Shown: positions 37,553 to 46,885, counted from the first letter of the stretch. The stretch: DNA of 64,000 nt from Roseiarcus sp963741405 (GCA_963741405.1 CAVUHX010000007.1:131710-195709); one strand, 5' to 3'. The notes: generated by a model from the letters alone, not told the origin. A program made the numbers and translations.

Positions 37553-37660
37553 TCACGCGATCGCGTCAGCCGTCTTTCGCGAACGACGGAGCGCTGCGAA
37601 GACGAGGCCGGCGAATCCGGCCAGCGTCATCGGTCGACGCGTCCGGGACACCGGCGGCAA
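37553..37660 (-). pseudogene. Orphan PEP-CTERM sorting tail
   Basis: On the minus strand, GVPDAST in one frame (about 37655-37634) continues after a small shift as MTLAGFAGLVFAALRRSRK and a TGA at 37553. The canonical tail is VPEPSTW-MMLLGFAGLGFAAYRRARK. Thus a PEP motif, a membrane helix and a basic end are all present, but frameshifted, and no protein body precedes them before the cytochrome gene at 37737. It is the remnant of an exosortase-targeted protein. The remaining bases of 37378-37736 hold nothing recognised. Confidence 0.65.
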
Positions 37661-37736
37661 TCGGCGCGAGCGCATCATGAGGGGACGCGACGACCCGCTG
37701 GTCACGGGTCGGCCCGGCGCAACGGGCCCGGGAACA

Positions 37737-38327
37737 TCAGGGCGCGGCGGTCGCGCGCTTCCGCCTGTCTGGCCGCGACGCCGCCGGCAGCATCCGTTTC
37801 ATGACATCGTCCCGGTCGATGAAATGATGCTTGAGCGCGCCCGCGACGTGCAGCGCGACGAGGCCCAGGATCGACCAGGCGGCGATTTCATGGGCCGACT
37901 TCGCCGCGGTGAAGAGAGCGGCGTCCGGGCGGGCGATGTCGGGGATGACGAAGAGGTCGAAGAAGCGGGTCGGGATCGGCAGCGGCGAGGTCGAGACGAC
38001 GAGCCAGCCGGCGACGATCGCGAGGATCGTCAGCCCATAGAGCGCCCCCTGGACGATGTGGGCAAGACGCCATTCCCACGCTTGCCCATGCGTTTGCGGC
38101 GGCGCCTTGCGGGTGAAGCGCGAGGCAAGCCGCGCCGCGGTCAGCGCGAGGACGACGAAGCCGAGCGACTTGTGCGACTGATAGAGGCCGAAGGCGGTCG
38201 CGGCGCTCAAATTCGCATGGACCATGATCCAGCCATGGGCGAGGAGCTCGAGGATCAGCGCCCCCGCGAGCCAATGCAGCGCGGTCGAGGCTGAGCTCCA
38301 GCGCGCCGGCCGGGCCTCCCCGCTCAA
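37737..38327 (-). CDS. Cytochrome b561 family protein
   Basis: 196 residues with four membrane helices. Haem-ligand histidines are seen in STALHWLAGALILELLAHGW (helix 1), YQSHKSLGFVVLAL (helix 2) and HEIAAWSILGLVALHVAGALKHH (helix 4). It transfers electrons from quinol. Its start overlaps the stop of the YceI gene by 4 bases; b561-YceI pairs are common and probably form an isoprenoid-quinone redox pair. Confidence 0.92.
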   Translation of the reverse strand: MSGEARPARWSSASTALHWLAGALILELLAHGWIMVHANLSAATAFGLYQSHKSLGFVVLALTAARLASRFTRKAPPQTHGQAWEWRLAHIVQGALYGLTILAIVAGWLVVSTSPLPIPTRFFDLFVIPDIARPDAALFTAAKSAHEIAAWSILGLVALHVAGALKHHFIDRDDVMKRMLPAASRPDRRKRATAAP

Positions 38328-38908
38328 ATCGCCTCCGCGGCGCTAAAAATCCTGAGATCCACTTCGCGCGACACCAGCGGAAAGCCGGAGTTCATGCCGA
38401 ACGCCAGCCGGTCGATCCTGGTCTCGGCGCGAAACGAGAGGCTCTGGCGGCCGCCTGCGCCGGTGCGCTCGACCGCGACGTCGACGTCGAGCGGCTTGGT
38501 CACCCCGAGCAGCGTGAGCTCGCCGGAGACGCGCACGGTATGGTCGTCGGTTCGCTGGACTGAGGTCGAAACGAAATCGATCGAGGGGTGATCGGCCGAA
38601 TCGAGGAACGCCGCCGAGCGGAGGTAGTCGCTGAACGACGCCGAGCCCACATCGACCGACTGAGACTGGACGTGAAACACGACCCGGCTTCTGTCCGGAT
38701 GGTCGAAGTCGACGGAAATGCGGCCCTCGAAGCGGCGGAAGCGCCCCTCGGTGCGGGGGAAGCCGGTCGCGTCGATGGCGAAGCCGATCGTGGTGCGGGC
38801 GGGGTCGATCCGCCAGTCGGTTGCAAAGGCGGGCGCGGGCGCCTGCGCGGCGGCGAAGGCGAGAAACGCACTCGCCGCAAGGAGGGAACTCGGGAACTCG
38901 AGGCGCAT
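38324..38908 (-). CDS. Secreted YceI-family protein
   Basis: 194 residues, signal peptide to about FATD (30). The lipocalin-like barrel has the YceI patterns WRIDPARTTIGFAIDATGFP, GRISVDFDHPDRSRVVFHV, FLDSADHPSIDFVSTSVQR and GELTLLGVTKPLDVDV. The family binds polyisoprenoids such as ubiquinone in the periplasm. It forms an operon with the b561 gene. Confidence 0.92.
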   Translation of the reverse strand: MRLEFPSSLLAASAFLAFAAAQAPAPAFATDWRIDPARTTIGFAIDATGFPRTEGRFRRFEGRISVDFDHPDRSRVVFHVQSQSVDVGSASFSDYLRSAAFLDSADHPSIDFVSTSVQRTDDHTVRVSGELTLLGVTKPLDVDVAVERTGAGGRQSLSFRAETRIDRLAFGMNSGFPLVSREVDLRIFSAAEAI

Positions 38909-39087
38909 CGGAAGGGTCTCCGGAGGTCGGACGGCGGCTAAACAGTCGAGCGCGCGGGATTATTCGGACCGGGCGCGCCTCTCCCCCTGGAGATCCGCAG
39001 GCCACGTCTTGCCTAACAGGAGATCGCGGCGGCCAAAGGGCAGTCGCTACGGCGGCTTCTGGCAAAGTCAGAAAAGGCCGGGTCGGA

Positions 39088-39411
39088 TCAGTTTTCCGAG
39101 ACCTTCTGTCCCTTCAAGACGAGGTTGCGATTCGCCTTCAACAGGATGTCTCCGGCGCTCTCGATCGTTACGGCGTTGCCCCTGATCGAAATCGTCCCAT
39201 CGGTTTTCAGAGTGATCGAGGCGTCGCCGCATTTCAGCACGATTTGTGTGGGCGACACCGAAACCTGGCGCTCCAGCCGCTCCACCTCGCGCCAGAGGAC
39301 TCGCAGGACATTGGTGAGATGTTGCACTGCGGGGAGTTGGGCTGCGGTCCGGTCCTGTTGCATTGCGGTGATGCTTTGATTGAGCGAGTTGGCGAATTCC
39401 TTCGAGAACAT
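39088..39411 (-). CDS. gp5/VgrG-tip-like small protein
   Basis: From ATG 39411, 107 residues. The N-terminal half (1-50) is helical. The C-terminal half is a series of short beta repeats (IVLKCGDASITLKTDGTISI, GNAVTIESAGDILLKANRNL, VLKGQKV), the pattern of the T4 gp5 / VgrG triple-stranded beta-helix (DUF2345-like). No other type VI secretion or phage-tail gene lies in the window, so this is an orphan or a remnant. Confidence 0.55.
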   Translation of the reverse strand: MFSKEFANSLNQSITAMQQDRTAAQLPAVQHLTNVLRVLWREVERLERQVSVSPTQIVLKCGDASITLKTDGTISIRGNAVTIESAGDILLKANRNLVLKGQKVSEN

Positions 39412-39739
39412 GGCGCACCTCCTGGCTTGAGTCGGCCCCCAGGCATTTCGACAGACTCGTTCAGCCGGCCGTTCCGCGTCGGCGAAACGGGCGTCATTCA
39501 ACCGCGAACCTCAAGCAACGGCAACGGGAATAGCGCCGACCGGCGGACGAAGGAGGACTGCCCGCGTCGAGCTCCTTGCCGTGCTCGTTCTGCCGCCTCC
39601 GACCGGCGCGCGATGGGGCGTCACCCTGCGTCAAGCAGTCGATTGGTCGAATTGCGCCGCCCGTAACTGCTCTTGAAAAACGCCACGCACGGGCGCTTCT
39701 GCTGGGGCAGCCCGCGAATCATCCCCGAGAGCAGACTTC
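39412..39739. other. Gap without recognisable genes
   Basis: No coding region with support and no clear repeat was found; probably holds the promoters of the two divergent neighbours. Confidence 0.5.
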
Positions 39740-40273
39740 ATGCGCGTGCTTGCGATTTCCGGCAGCCTTCGCAAAGGCTCGACCAACACCGCGGCGCTCG
39801 AGGCTCTGGCCAGGCTCGCCCCCGACGGCGTGCGGGTGCTCGTCTACCAGGATCTCGCCAGGCTGCCGCCGTTCAATCCCGACGACGACGTCGAGGACGC
39901 ACCCGCTCCCGAGCCGGTCGGGAACCTGCGGGCGCTGGTCGCCGCATGCGACGCGATCGTCATCGCAGCGCCCGAATACGCCCACGGGCTGCCGGGAATG
40001 TTCAAGAACGCGCTCGACTGGCTGGTCGCGAGCGAGACCTTCGTCGGCAAGCGGGTCGCTCTGATCAATGCCTCTCCGCGCGCCTTTCACGCCCAGGCGG
40101 ATTTGCGCGAGATTCTCGCCACCATGGCGGCGCGTTTCGTGCCCGAGGCCTTCGCTGCGCTGTCGCTGACCGGCAAGGCGGTCACGGCGGAGGACATCCT
40201 GGCGGATCCGGCCGCAGCTCGGCGGCTGAAGGAGTCGCTTGAGGCGCTGACGGCGGCCATGCGCGAGCCGTAG
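39740..40273 (+). CDS. NADPH-dependent FMN reductase family protein
   Basis: 177 residues of flavodoxin-like fold. ISGSLRKGSTNTAAL (about 6-20) binds FMN phosphate; APEYAHGLPGMFKNALDWLV (about 75-95) is the family hallmark. It reduces FMN, quinones or azo compounds with NAD(P)H. It lies 47 bases upstream of guaA on the same strand, probably in one transcript. Confidence 0.9.
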   Translation: MRVLAISGSLRKGSTNTAALEALARLAPDGVRVLVYQDLARLPPFNPDDDVEDAPAPEPVGNLRALVAACDAIVIAAPEYAHGLPGMFKNALDWLVASETFVGKRVALINASPRAFHAQADLREILATMAARFVPEAFAALSLTGKAVTAEDILADPAAARRLKESLEALTAAMREP

Positions 40274-40320
40274 GGCTTAGCGCCATTGCGCCGCCGCGCG
40301 CTTTCCGCCAAAGGGACGAC

Positions 40321-41887
40321 ATGCATCACGACCTCGTCCTCATCGTCGACTTCGGCTCCCAGGTTACCCAGCTCATCGCCCGGCGCGTGCGCGAAGCCGG
40401 CGTCTATTGCGAGATCCACCCGTTCACCAAGGCCGGCGAGGCCTTCCAGCGCCTGAAGCCGAAGGCGGTCATTTTCTCCGGCGGGCCGGCCTCGGTTCCG
40501 GATTCAGGCAGCCCGCGCGCCCCCGAGGCGATCCTCACGAGCGGCGTCCCGATTCTCGCGATCTGCTACGGGCAGCAGACGCTCTGCGAGCAGCTGGGCG
40601 GCAGAGTCGAAAGCGGGCATGCGGCGGAGTTCGGCCGCGCCGACGTGGAAATCCTCGAGGCTTGCGCCCTGTTCGACGGCGTGTGGGCGGCGGGCGGCCG
40701 CTATCCGGTGTGGATGAGCCATGGCGACCGGGTCACCCGCCTGCCGGACGGTTTTCGCGTCTACGCCGTGTCGGAGAACGCGCCCTATGCGGTCGCGGCG
40801 GACGAGAAGCGGCGCTACTACACGACCATGTTCCACCCGGAGGTGGTCCACACGCCCGACGGGGCGAAGCTGATCGCCAATTTCCTCCACACGGTGGCGG
40901 GGCTCAAGGGCGACTGGACGATGGCGGCCTTCCGCGCCGAGGAGATCGAGCGCATCCGGGCGCAGGTCGGCGCGGGCCGCGTGATCTGCGGGCTCTCCGG
41001 CGGGGTCGATTCGGCGGTCGCGGCGGTCCTCCTCCACGAGGCGGTCGGCGACCAGCTGACCTGCGTCTTCGTCGATCACGGCCTCATGCGCCAGGGGGAG
41101 GCGGAGGAGGTGGTCGGCCTGTTCCGTGGCCATTTCAACATTCCGCTCGTCCATGTCGATGCGTCGGAAGACTTCATCGGCGCGCTCGAAGGCCTCGCCG
41201 ACCCGGAGATGAAGCGCAAGACGATCGGGCGTCTGTTCATCGATGCGTTCGAGGCCGAGGCGCGCCGCATCGCCACCGACGGCAAGGGACCGGTCGCGTT
41301 CCTGGCGCAGGGCACCCTCTACCCGGACGTGATCGAGAGCGTCTCCTTTACCGGCGGCCCGTCGGTGACGATCAAGAGCCACCACAATGTCGGCGGCCTG
41401 CCCGAGCGCATGCACATGAAGCTCGTCGAGCCGTTGCGCGAATTGTTCAAGGACGAGGTGCGGGCGCTCGGGCGTGAACTCGGCCTGCCGCCGCAGTTTC
41501 GTCGGCCGCCACCCCTTCCCGGGGCCGGGCCTCGCCATCCGCTGCCCCGGCGGCGTGACGCGGGAGAAGCTGGACATCCTGCGCAAGGCCGACGCGATCT
41601 ATCTCGATGAGATCCGCAAGGCAGGCCTCTACGACAAGATCTGGCAGGCCTTCGCCGTGCTGCTGCCGGTGCGCACGGTCGGTGTGATGGGCGACGGGCG
41701 CACCTACGACAGCGTGGTGGCGCTGCGCGCCGTCACCTCGGTCGACGGCATGACCGCCGACTTCTACCCCTACGACATGAGCTTCCTCGCCCGCACCGCG
41801 ACCCGGATCATCAACGAGGTCAGGGGCGTCAACCGGGTAGTCTACGACGTGACCAGCAAGCCGCCCGGAACGATCGAGTGGGAGTGA
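40321..41887 (+). CDS. guaA: GMP synthase (glutamine-hydrolysing), with a one-base frameshift
   Basis: The full enzyme needs two frames. 40321 onward: glutamine amidotransferase with GVPILAICYGQQTL and FHPEV, then the ATP pyrophosphatase SGGVDSAVAAVLLHEAV. At 41497-41499 TTT stands where TT is needed: past it, the first frame ends at 41610 with nonsense, whereas the +1-shifted frame gives FVGRHPFPGPGLAIRCPGG and the proper dimerisation domain to KPPGTIEWE at 41887. GuaA converts XMP to GMP. As the gene is normally essential in minimal conditions, a sequencing error is likely, but a real mutation cannot be excluded. Confidence 0.9.
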
Positions 41888-42355
41888 GTGCCTCCGGGCG
41901 AATCCGTCGCCGCTTGAGCCATTTCAAGACATTAGGCGCCAAAATCTGCAACTTTGTCATGTCCCAGTTTCCGTCCCCGACCGTCCGCATGACGGTTCAG
42001 GCGGACGATCTGCCATTACTGTGAGTAAAATATGGTTAATATACCATAAATGACTCCGGTTATTCGATGACGACAGCAATACAACTCTGTTATGAAGACA
42101 TGGCGTCGTGATGATATCTGTCTTCGTTTTTAGTGAAACCCGCTTCAATACCTATCCAAGATCGATCTGCCACCCGGTTCTGCCGTGGCGCCTTGGATGG
42201 GCGGTAAGGAATTGAAGCAAGCAGCGCCGATATCCGATCCCGACTCCTTTCCTTCATGTGCAAAGCGCTTGGAGCGCGATTGACCCGTCGCTCGATCGAA
42301 TCGAACCTTCCACTCCGTCGCGAATCGGCGCGTCGGCTCAACTCTGGAGGCTGGT
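41888..42355. other. AT-rich gap with an inverted repeat
   Basis: No gene is supported. At 42031-42048 TATGGT-TAATAT-ACCATA is a perfect inverted repeat within an AT-rich patch (about 42018-42100), which is unusual here and may be an operator or promoter for the gene at 42356. Confidence 0.4.
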
Positions 42356-43087
42356 ATGCTGCACTCGGAAATTGCGCCGCAGGCGAGCCGCCCGGCGATC
42401 GAGCCGCTCGTCCAGCGATCGCGAGCGGAGATCATCGGCCGCTATCGACACTTCCGCGCGATCAGCAAGAGCCACCACAGTGGCGCTTTGAAGTTCATGT
42501 CGACGGAGGCGCTGGTGGGGCAGGCGCGCCGTCTGGGAATCGTGCGCCGACGAACGTTCGTCCTCAACACCGAGGACGAGCTTACGCTCGTCAACGATCT
42601 TGCGCTCTACGCGCGTCAGGGCGAGCGCACACGACCCCTCGATCGCTATGCGTCATCGCAACGGCTTTCGCCGGGCTCCGACGAGGCAAGGGCGCTCGAG
42701 GCCATGCTCGCCGCGCGCTTCGTGCTCATTCGCGTGGAAAGGCGTCATCCCGAAGCGGGCCTGATCGTCAAAGACCTCATGCGCGAGGAGGAGTTCTGGC
42801 TGGTTGACGAAGGCATGGAAGCCTCTGCTCCGATCGGGTTCAAAATGGCGACGCGCGTCTATTCACCTGAAGACTTCCACATGGCCTCAGGCGTGTTCGT
42901 CCCTCTGGAAGGCGCCTTGCTGGTCAACGCAGTCGCGCGCAGGCCGCTCCTCGCGCGCATGAATTCTTATCAAGCGGCCGGGGACCGGCGCTTCGCCGAG
43001 GCGATCTATCGCGAGGCCATCGAGGCCGGCGTGATGGAGCGCGTCAGATTTCAGGATCCGCCGGGGTTGGAGAGCACTGTCGGGTGA
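42356..43087 (+). CDS. Hypothetical protein with partly duplicated 3' end
   Basis: 243 residues, with GGAGG 5 bases before the ATG. It is soluble and mixed alpha/beta (RSRAEIIGRYRHFRAISKSH, RRTFVLNTEDELTLVNDLAL, IGFKMATRVYSPEDFHMASG). I do not recognise the family. Its last 40 codons are repeated almost exactly at 46491-46610 without the rest of the gene. Function unknown. Confidence 0.65.
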   Translation: MLHSEIAPQASRPAIEPLVQRSRAEIIGRYRHFRAISKSHHSGALKFMSTEALVGQARRLGIVRRRTFVLNTEDELTLVNDLALYARQGERTRPLDRYASSQRLSPGSDEARALEAMLAARFVLIRVERRHPEAGLIVKDLMREEEFWLVDEGMEASAPIGFKMATRVYSPEDFHMASGVFVPLEGALLVNAVARRPLLARMNSYQAAGDRRFAEAIYREAIEAGVMERVRFQDPPGLESTVG

Positions 43088-43156
43088 CCGGCGGGTTCGG
43101 GCGGCGGCTCATTATACTTCGCGACGTGGATCAGTTGAATGCACTGTCACCGGAAT
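42969..43156. repeat. Direct repeat A, left border of 3.3-kb segment
   Basis: 188 bases nearly identical to 46492-46674, same orientation; only a few substitutions and a 4-base indel (TGTC) near the end. It covers the 3' end of the gene at 42356 and about 70 bases beyond. Confidence 0.9.
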
Positions 43157-43351
43157 TGCGGAATCTGGCGTAATCTGGAAAATGTTGGCTGAACTGGCAA
43201 CGGCGGATGATGCTCTGAAGAAACACTGAGCGATGTTGACGCGCCGTGCAGTTACTGCCCTGCTCGAAGTCACCGGTATTATGGTAATGGCGTCGTGGCC
43301 GACGCACCTTGCCCAGGCACGCCCAGTCGCCACACCTTCCAGGCAATCTCG

Positions 43352-44395
43352 ATGCTCGACGAACATTCCACTCGCCGCCAGCGCTTCTCCACCATCCTTC
43401 TCACCGCCGGGGTCGGCATGGGGACCCTCCTTTGCTACCTGATTGCCGTCCCCTTCCTCGCCGCCATCGTCTGGTCTTTCACCCTCGCGATTCTCTTCGC
43501 TCCGCTCGACACCCTGATCCGCAAGGCGGTGCGAGCCCGCGGGCTCGCCGCCGCCACCACTCTCGCCATCGTCGCCGGCGTCATTGTGGCCCCCGCTATC
43601 ACCGTCATCGGCTTCCTGCTGAACGAAGCCGTCGGCAGCGCCCCCCGTCTCAACGCCGTATTTGACGCCCGTAACTGGACCCGCGCGATCGACAACTATC
43701 CTCACCTCGCCCCGGCCATCCACTCCGCCATCGAGCGCCTCAACATCCCCGACCTCATCCAGGCCGCCACCGCCTGGCTCGCCGGCTGGAGCGGCTACTT
43801 CGTCAAGGGCTCCATCGCAAGCCTGATCAGCCTGCTGCTCGCCTTCTATTTCCTTTTCTATTTCTTGCGGGACCGCGAGATGGCGATCGCCGCCACCGGT
43901 CGCGCCCTGCCGCTCACTGAGACCGAATTCACCCGGTTGACCGATCGGATCGTCAATACCGTCTTCGCCTCTGTCTACGGCACGGCTGCGGTCGCCATTC
44001 TGCAGGGCGGTCTGGGCGGCGCAATGTTTTGGTGGCTCGATCTGCCCGCGCCGGTGTTCTGGGGTGTGATGATGGGTCTGCTCGGTATAGTGCCCTTCCT
44101 CGGGGCATTCGTGATCTGGGCTCCCACCGCGGCGGCCCTCGCCCTGGCCGGCGAACTGCAATCCGCCATCATTCTCACCGTCTGGGGAACCATCGTCGTC
44201 GGTCTGGTCGACAACTTGCTCTACCCAATCCTCGTCGGCAGACGACTGATGCTTCACACGGTGCCATCCTTCGTCGCCGTCGCAGGCGGCTTGCTCTTGT
44301 TCGGCGCCTCCGGGGTTGTGCTGGGACCGATCGTCGTCGCAGGGACCCAGACCTTGCTTGAGATCTGGCGGGAACGGACCGTGGAGTTCGCCTGA
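43352..44395 (+). CDS. AI-2E (PerM/TqsA) family transporter
   Basis: From ATG 43352, 347 residues with about eight membrane helices in the PerM layout: FLAAIVWSFTLAILFAPLD, then the amphipathic middle part, and the signature YGTAAVAILQGGLGGAMFWW, PAPVFWGVMMGLLGIVPFLG and LVDNLLYPILVGRRLMLHT. The family exports or antiports various substrates (AI-2, Na+/H+); no quorum-sensing function is implied. It lies inside the segment bounded by the direct repeats. Confidence 0.88.
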   Translation: MLDEHSTRRQRFSTILLTAGVGMGTLLCYLIAVPFLAAIVWSFTLAILFAPLDTLIRKAVRARGLAAATTLAIVAGVIVAPAITVIGFLLNEAVGSAPRLNAVFDARNWTRAIDNYPHLAPAIHSAIERLNIPDLIQAATAWLAGWSGYFVKGSIASLISLLLAFYFLFYFLRDREMAIAATGRALPLTETEFTRLTDRIVNTVFASVYGTAAVAILQGGLGGAMFWWLDLPAPVFWGVMMGLLGIVPFLGAFVIWAPTAAALALAGELQSAIILTVWGTIVVGLVDNLLYPILVGRRLMLHTVPSFVAVAGGLLLFGASGVVLGPIVVAGTQTLLEIWRERTVEFA

Positions 44396-44495
44396 CCCGG
44401 CCCGCCACGCAACGAATAGACGCCATGGCCCCTATGGTTAAGCGATCCTCTCCCGTCACAAGGTGGTCCTCGGCGGAGGGATAAGATCAATCGGG

Positions 44496-44975
44496 TCACC
44501 CGTGTTTATCGGGCGCATGTTTTGGCTGCACTGACCACGCCGCTGGCTCGTCGTCTTTGTCGGCTTCGGCCGCCGCCGCCGTCGCCTGCACCTTGCCGGG
44601 CGTGTGGTGGGCAGGCGCGTAGATCGCATAGACCTGCATTGGCGTCGCCCCAATATTGGTGATGTTGTGCCAGGTCCCCGCCGGAACGAGGACGCACCAA
44701 CCGTCTGAAACTTCCTTTTCAAAAGTCAGTCTGTCCTTCGCGGCTCCCATCTGCACTCGGCCGCTGCCAGCTTCGAGGCGCAGGAACTGATCGGTCTCGG
44801 GATGCGCTTCAAGGCCAATGTCGCCGCCGGCGGGGATCGACATCAGCGTCACTTGCAGATAGCGCCCGCTCCAGGCGACTGAACGGTAATTTGTATTTTC
44901 CTTCGTCGCGCGTTCAATGTCGAACGATTGCGGCTGTGGCCCAATGTCTTTGATCCAGTCAGCAGTGCTGCCCAT
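44496..44975 (-). CDS. Cupin-domain protein
   Basis: From ATG 44975 (GAGGT ribosome site 6 bases before), 159 residues. The cupin motifs are IPAGGDIGLEAHPETDQFLRLEAGSG (His and Glu ligands) and LVPAGTWHNITNIG (second His). The C-terminus is low-complexity Ala/Glu. A small metal-binding sensor or enzyme; substrate unknown. A 6-base inverted repeat lies just upstream. Confidence 0.85.
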   Translation of the reverse strand: MGSTADWIKDIGPQPQSFDIERATKENTNYRSVAWSGRYLQVTLMSIPAGGDIGLEAHPETDQFLRLEAGSGRVQMGAAKDRLTFEKEVSDGWCVLVPAGTWHNITNIGATPMQVYAIYAPAHHTPGKVQATAAAAEADKDDEPAAWSVQPKHAPDKHG

Positions 44976-44999
44976 CTCAGACCTCATCAAGATTGCGGC

Positions 45000-45017
45000 G
45001 ATGCACTATCTTGCATC
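45000..45017. promoter_or_regulatory. Inverted repeat upstream of the cupin gene
   Basis: GATGCA-CTATCT-TGCATC, perfect arms of 6 bases, 25 bases upstream of the cupin start. Could be an operator; no regulator gene is adjacent. Confidence 0.3.
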
Positions 45018-45092
45018 ACTATCGGCAATTTGTTACTCATCGCGATTACAATATCGCGGCATCCATCGATAGCACGTAGGCTCGGAAAATAC

Positions 45093-45383
45093 CTAGTGGG
45101 TCGACTCTAAACACTTGAGTGCCCACCGCCGTACAGCGGCGATAAATTCATCAGGATCAGCGGCCCAGGTCAACGGATGGGATTGCCGATTGTCCTGTTC
45201 GAGGAAGCGGTTGATTGTGGCTTGAAGGTCGGTGACGGATCGAAAGACGCCGCGCTTCAGGCTGCGCTTTGTGAGCGTTGTGAAGAAGCCCTCGACGGCG
45301 TTGAGCCACGAGGCGGATGTTGGCGTGAAATGGAACGTCCATTGTGGATGGCGGTCGAGCCATTGGCGGACCCTTGAATGCTT
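45093..45383 (-). mobile_element. IS630-family transposase remnant (C-terminus)
   Basis: The last 96 residues of an IS630-type DDE transposase: RQWLDRHPQWTFHFTPTSAS, WLNAVEGFF with the third catalytic acid (Glu), LKRGVFRSVTDLQATINRFL, then HPLTWAADPDEFIAAV. Upstream of 45383 the frame is unrelated, so the N-terminal two thirds are lost. Confidence 0.88.
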
Positions 45384-45762
45384 ATTCGACCGCGGTCCTC
45401 GCGCGGCGTTCGTAGATGGGCTCGTGACGGCCTTTTTTTGGATGTGCGGGCATTTATCGATTGGCAGCCGCCAGATGAAAATCGACCGATTGATGCCGAT
45501 AGTCGTTGAAACCGAGCGAGTTCCGAATCGCAGAAATTTTCCTTTGAATTCAAGAGCTCGAATTTCTGACGGATCGGGGATACGGTTCTTCGGGCCGCGC
45601 AGAAAATTTTTGCGCTGATAGATCAACGCGTTATGATCACTCAAAATAATTGAGTGGGGAGAGGGCAATCGGATAGCGCAGCGTACGAATGGCGACGTTA
45701 GCTCAGCAATACTAGTCGATAGCTCTCATTTCCGGTTTGCGCCACAATCAGTGGGAGGCGTT
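45384..45762. other. Gap without genes, AT-rich parts
   Basis: No gene is supported. A hairpin ACTCAA-AATAA-TTGAGT lies at 45639-45655. The ribosome site GGGAGG for the next gene is at its end. Confidence 0.4.
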
Positions 45763-46404
45763 ATGACGCGAGTGCGCGTTGCAGGCTTTTCCGTTTCGCT
45801 TGACGGTTTCGGAGCGGGGCCTGAGCAAAGTCTCGAAAATCCGCTCGGCAAGCGTGGGACGGAACTGCACCGGTGGGTCATCCCTACGCGCTCCTTCCAG
45901 GCAATGTTCGGCAAGAGCGGCGGCTCAGGCGGTGTTGATGATGAATATGGGCGCCGAGCGATGGATGGGTTCGGCGCCTTCATCCTTGGCCGCAATATGT
46001 TCGGCCCGATCCGCGGTCCCTGGTCGGACGAGAGTTGGAAGGGCTGGTGGGGTAACAATCCGCCCTACCACGCGCCGACTTTCGTGCTGACGCACTATCC
46101 GCGGGATCCGATCGAGATGGAAGGCGGCACCACCTTCTTCTTCGTGGCCAACGGGATTGTGGCGGCCTTGGAACAGGCGAAGCTTGCCGCCGATGGTCGC
46201 GACGTGAAGATCGGCGGCGGCGTCGAGACGGTGCGCCAATATCTTCGCGCCGGACTAATTGACGAACTGCATTTCGCATTCTCCCCGGTCGTGCTTGGGC
46301 AAGGCGAAGCGATGTTCGCTGGGATCGACCTGCCGGCGCTTGGCTACCGCGTCACCGAACATCAGGCGACCGAGCACGCCACCCACATCGTCCTCAGCCG
46401 ATAG
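45763..46404 (+). CDS. Dihydrofolate reductase/RibD C-terminal family protein
   Basis: The ATG at 45763 with GGGAGG upstream is chosen; 213 residues. VAGFSVSLDGFGAGP at the start, FILGRNMFGPIRGPW near 73-87, DVKIGGGVETVRQYLRAGLI (GGxxxVRQ-like NADPH loop) and DELHFAFSPVVLGQGEAMFAG are typical of the RibD-like reductase family. The substrate is unknown. It lies within the direct-repeat-bounded segment. Confidence 0.85.
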   Translation: MTRVRVAGFSVSLDGFGAGPEQSLENPLGKRGTELHRWVIPTRSFQAMFGKSGGSGGVDDEYGRRAMDGFGAFILGRNMFGPIRGPWSDESWKGWWGNNPPYHAPTFVLTHYPRDPIEMEGGTTFFFVANGIVAALEQAKLAADGRDVKIGGGVETVRQYLRAGLIDELHFAFSPVVLGQGEAMFAGIDLPALGYRVTEHQATEHATHIVLSR

Positions 46405-46491
46405 GAATCCGCCATTCCGCTGGGCGCCACGAACGCCGCGATTAACGGCCCGCCAGGTGGTGCGGTGAGGGCCATTCTTCGTCGGCCTCTA

Positions 46492-46674
46492 ATCAAGCGG
46501 CCGGGGACCGGCGCTTTGCCGAGGCGATCTATCGCCAGGCCATCGAGGCCGGCGTGATGGAGCGCGTCAGATTTCAGGATCCGCCGGGGTTGGAGAGCAC
46601 TGTTGGGTGACCGGCGGGTTCGGGCGGCGGCGCATTATACTTCGCGACGTGAATCAGTTGATTGCACCGGAATC
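46492..46674. repeat. Direct repeat B, right border of 3.3-kb segment
   Basis: Near-identical to 42969-43156. It contains the 40-codon tail of the 42356 gene without any start. Together with the fragment at 46708-46788 it fills the gap 46405-46885, which has no intact gene. Confidence 0.9.
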
Positions 46675-46707
46675 CCCAAATCCCCATAATCATCAAAGCG
46701 CAACGTG

Positions 46708-46788
46708 GCAGAAAAGGCGCATGTTCCCGAGGACGTCGAGTTCAGGACCAAGCCGCAAATCGCGCTCGCCCAGATCGAGGCGCTTTTC
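46708..46788 (+). mobile_element. Possible IS701/IS4-type transposase fragment
   Basis: One frame reads AEKAHVPEDVEFRTKPQIAL then AQIEALF, similar to the VPEDVxFxTKPELA segment of IS701-like DDE transposases. It is only 27 residues with no neighbours in frame, so the call is tentative. Confidence 0.45.
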
Positions 46789-46885
46789 TGCCTTTTCCTC
46801 CCTCTATCGATGCCCATGCTGTCAAGCCGTCGCAACGCGGCCGAACTTCAGCCAACGCTTGTGACACAGTAGAATTAGGGCTCCC

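Noticed and set aside
43352..44395. Quorum sensing from the AI-2E family transporter
   Set aside because: The family name does not show AI-2 transport; no luxS or receptor gene is nearby.
45232..45618. ORF of 128 codons across the IS630 remnant
   Set aside because: Opposite-strand shadow of transposase sequence continuing into non-coding DNA; no ribosome site.
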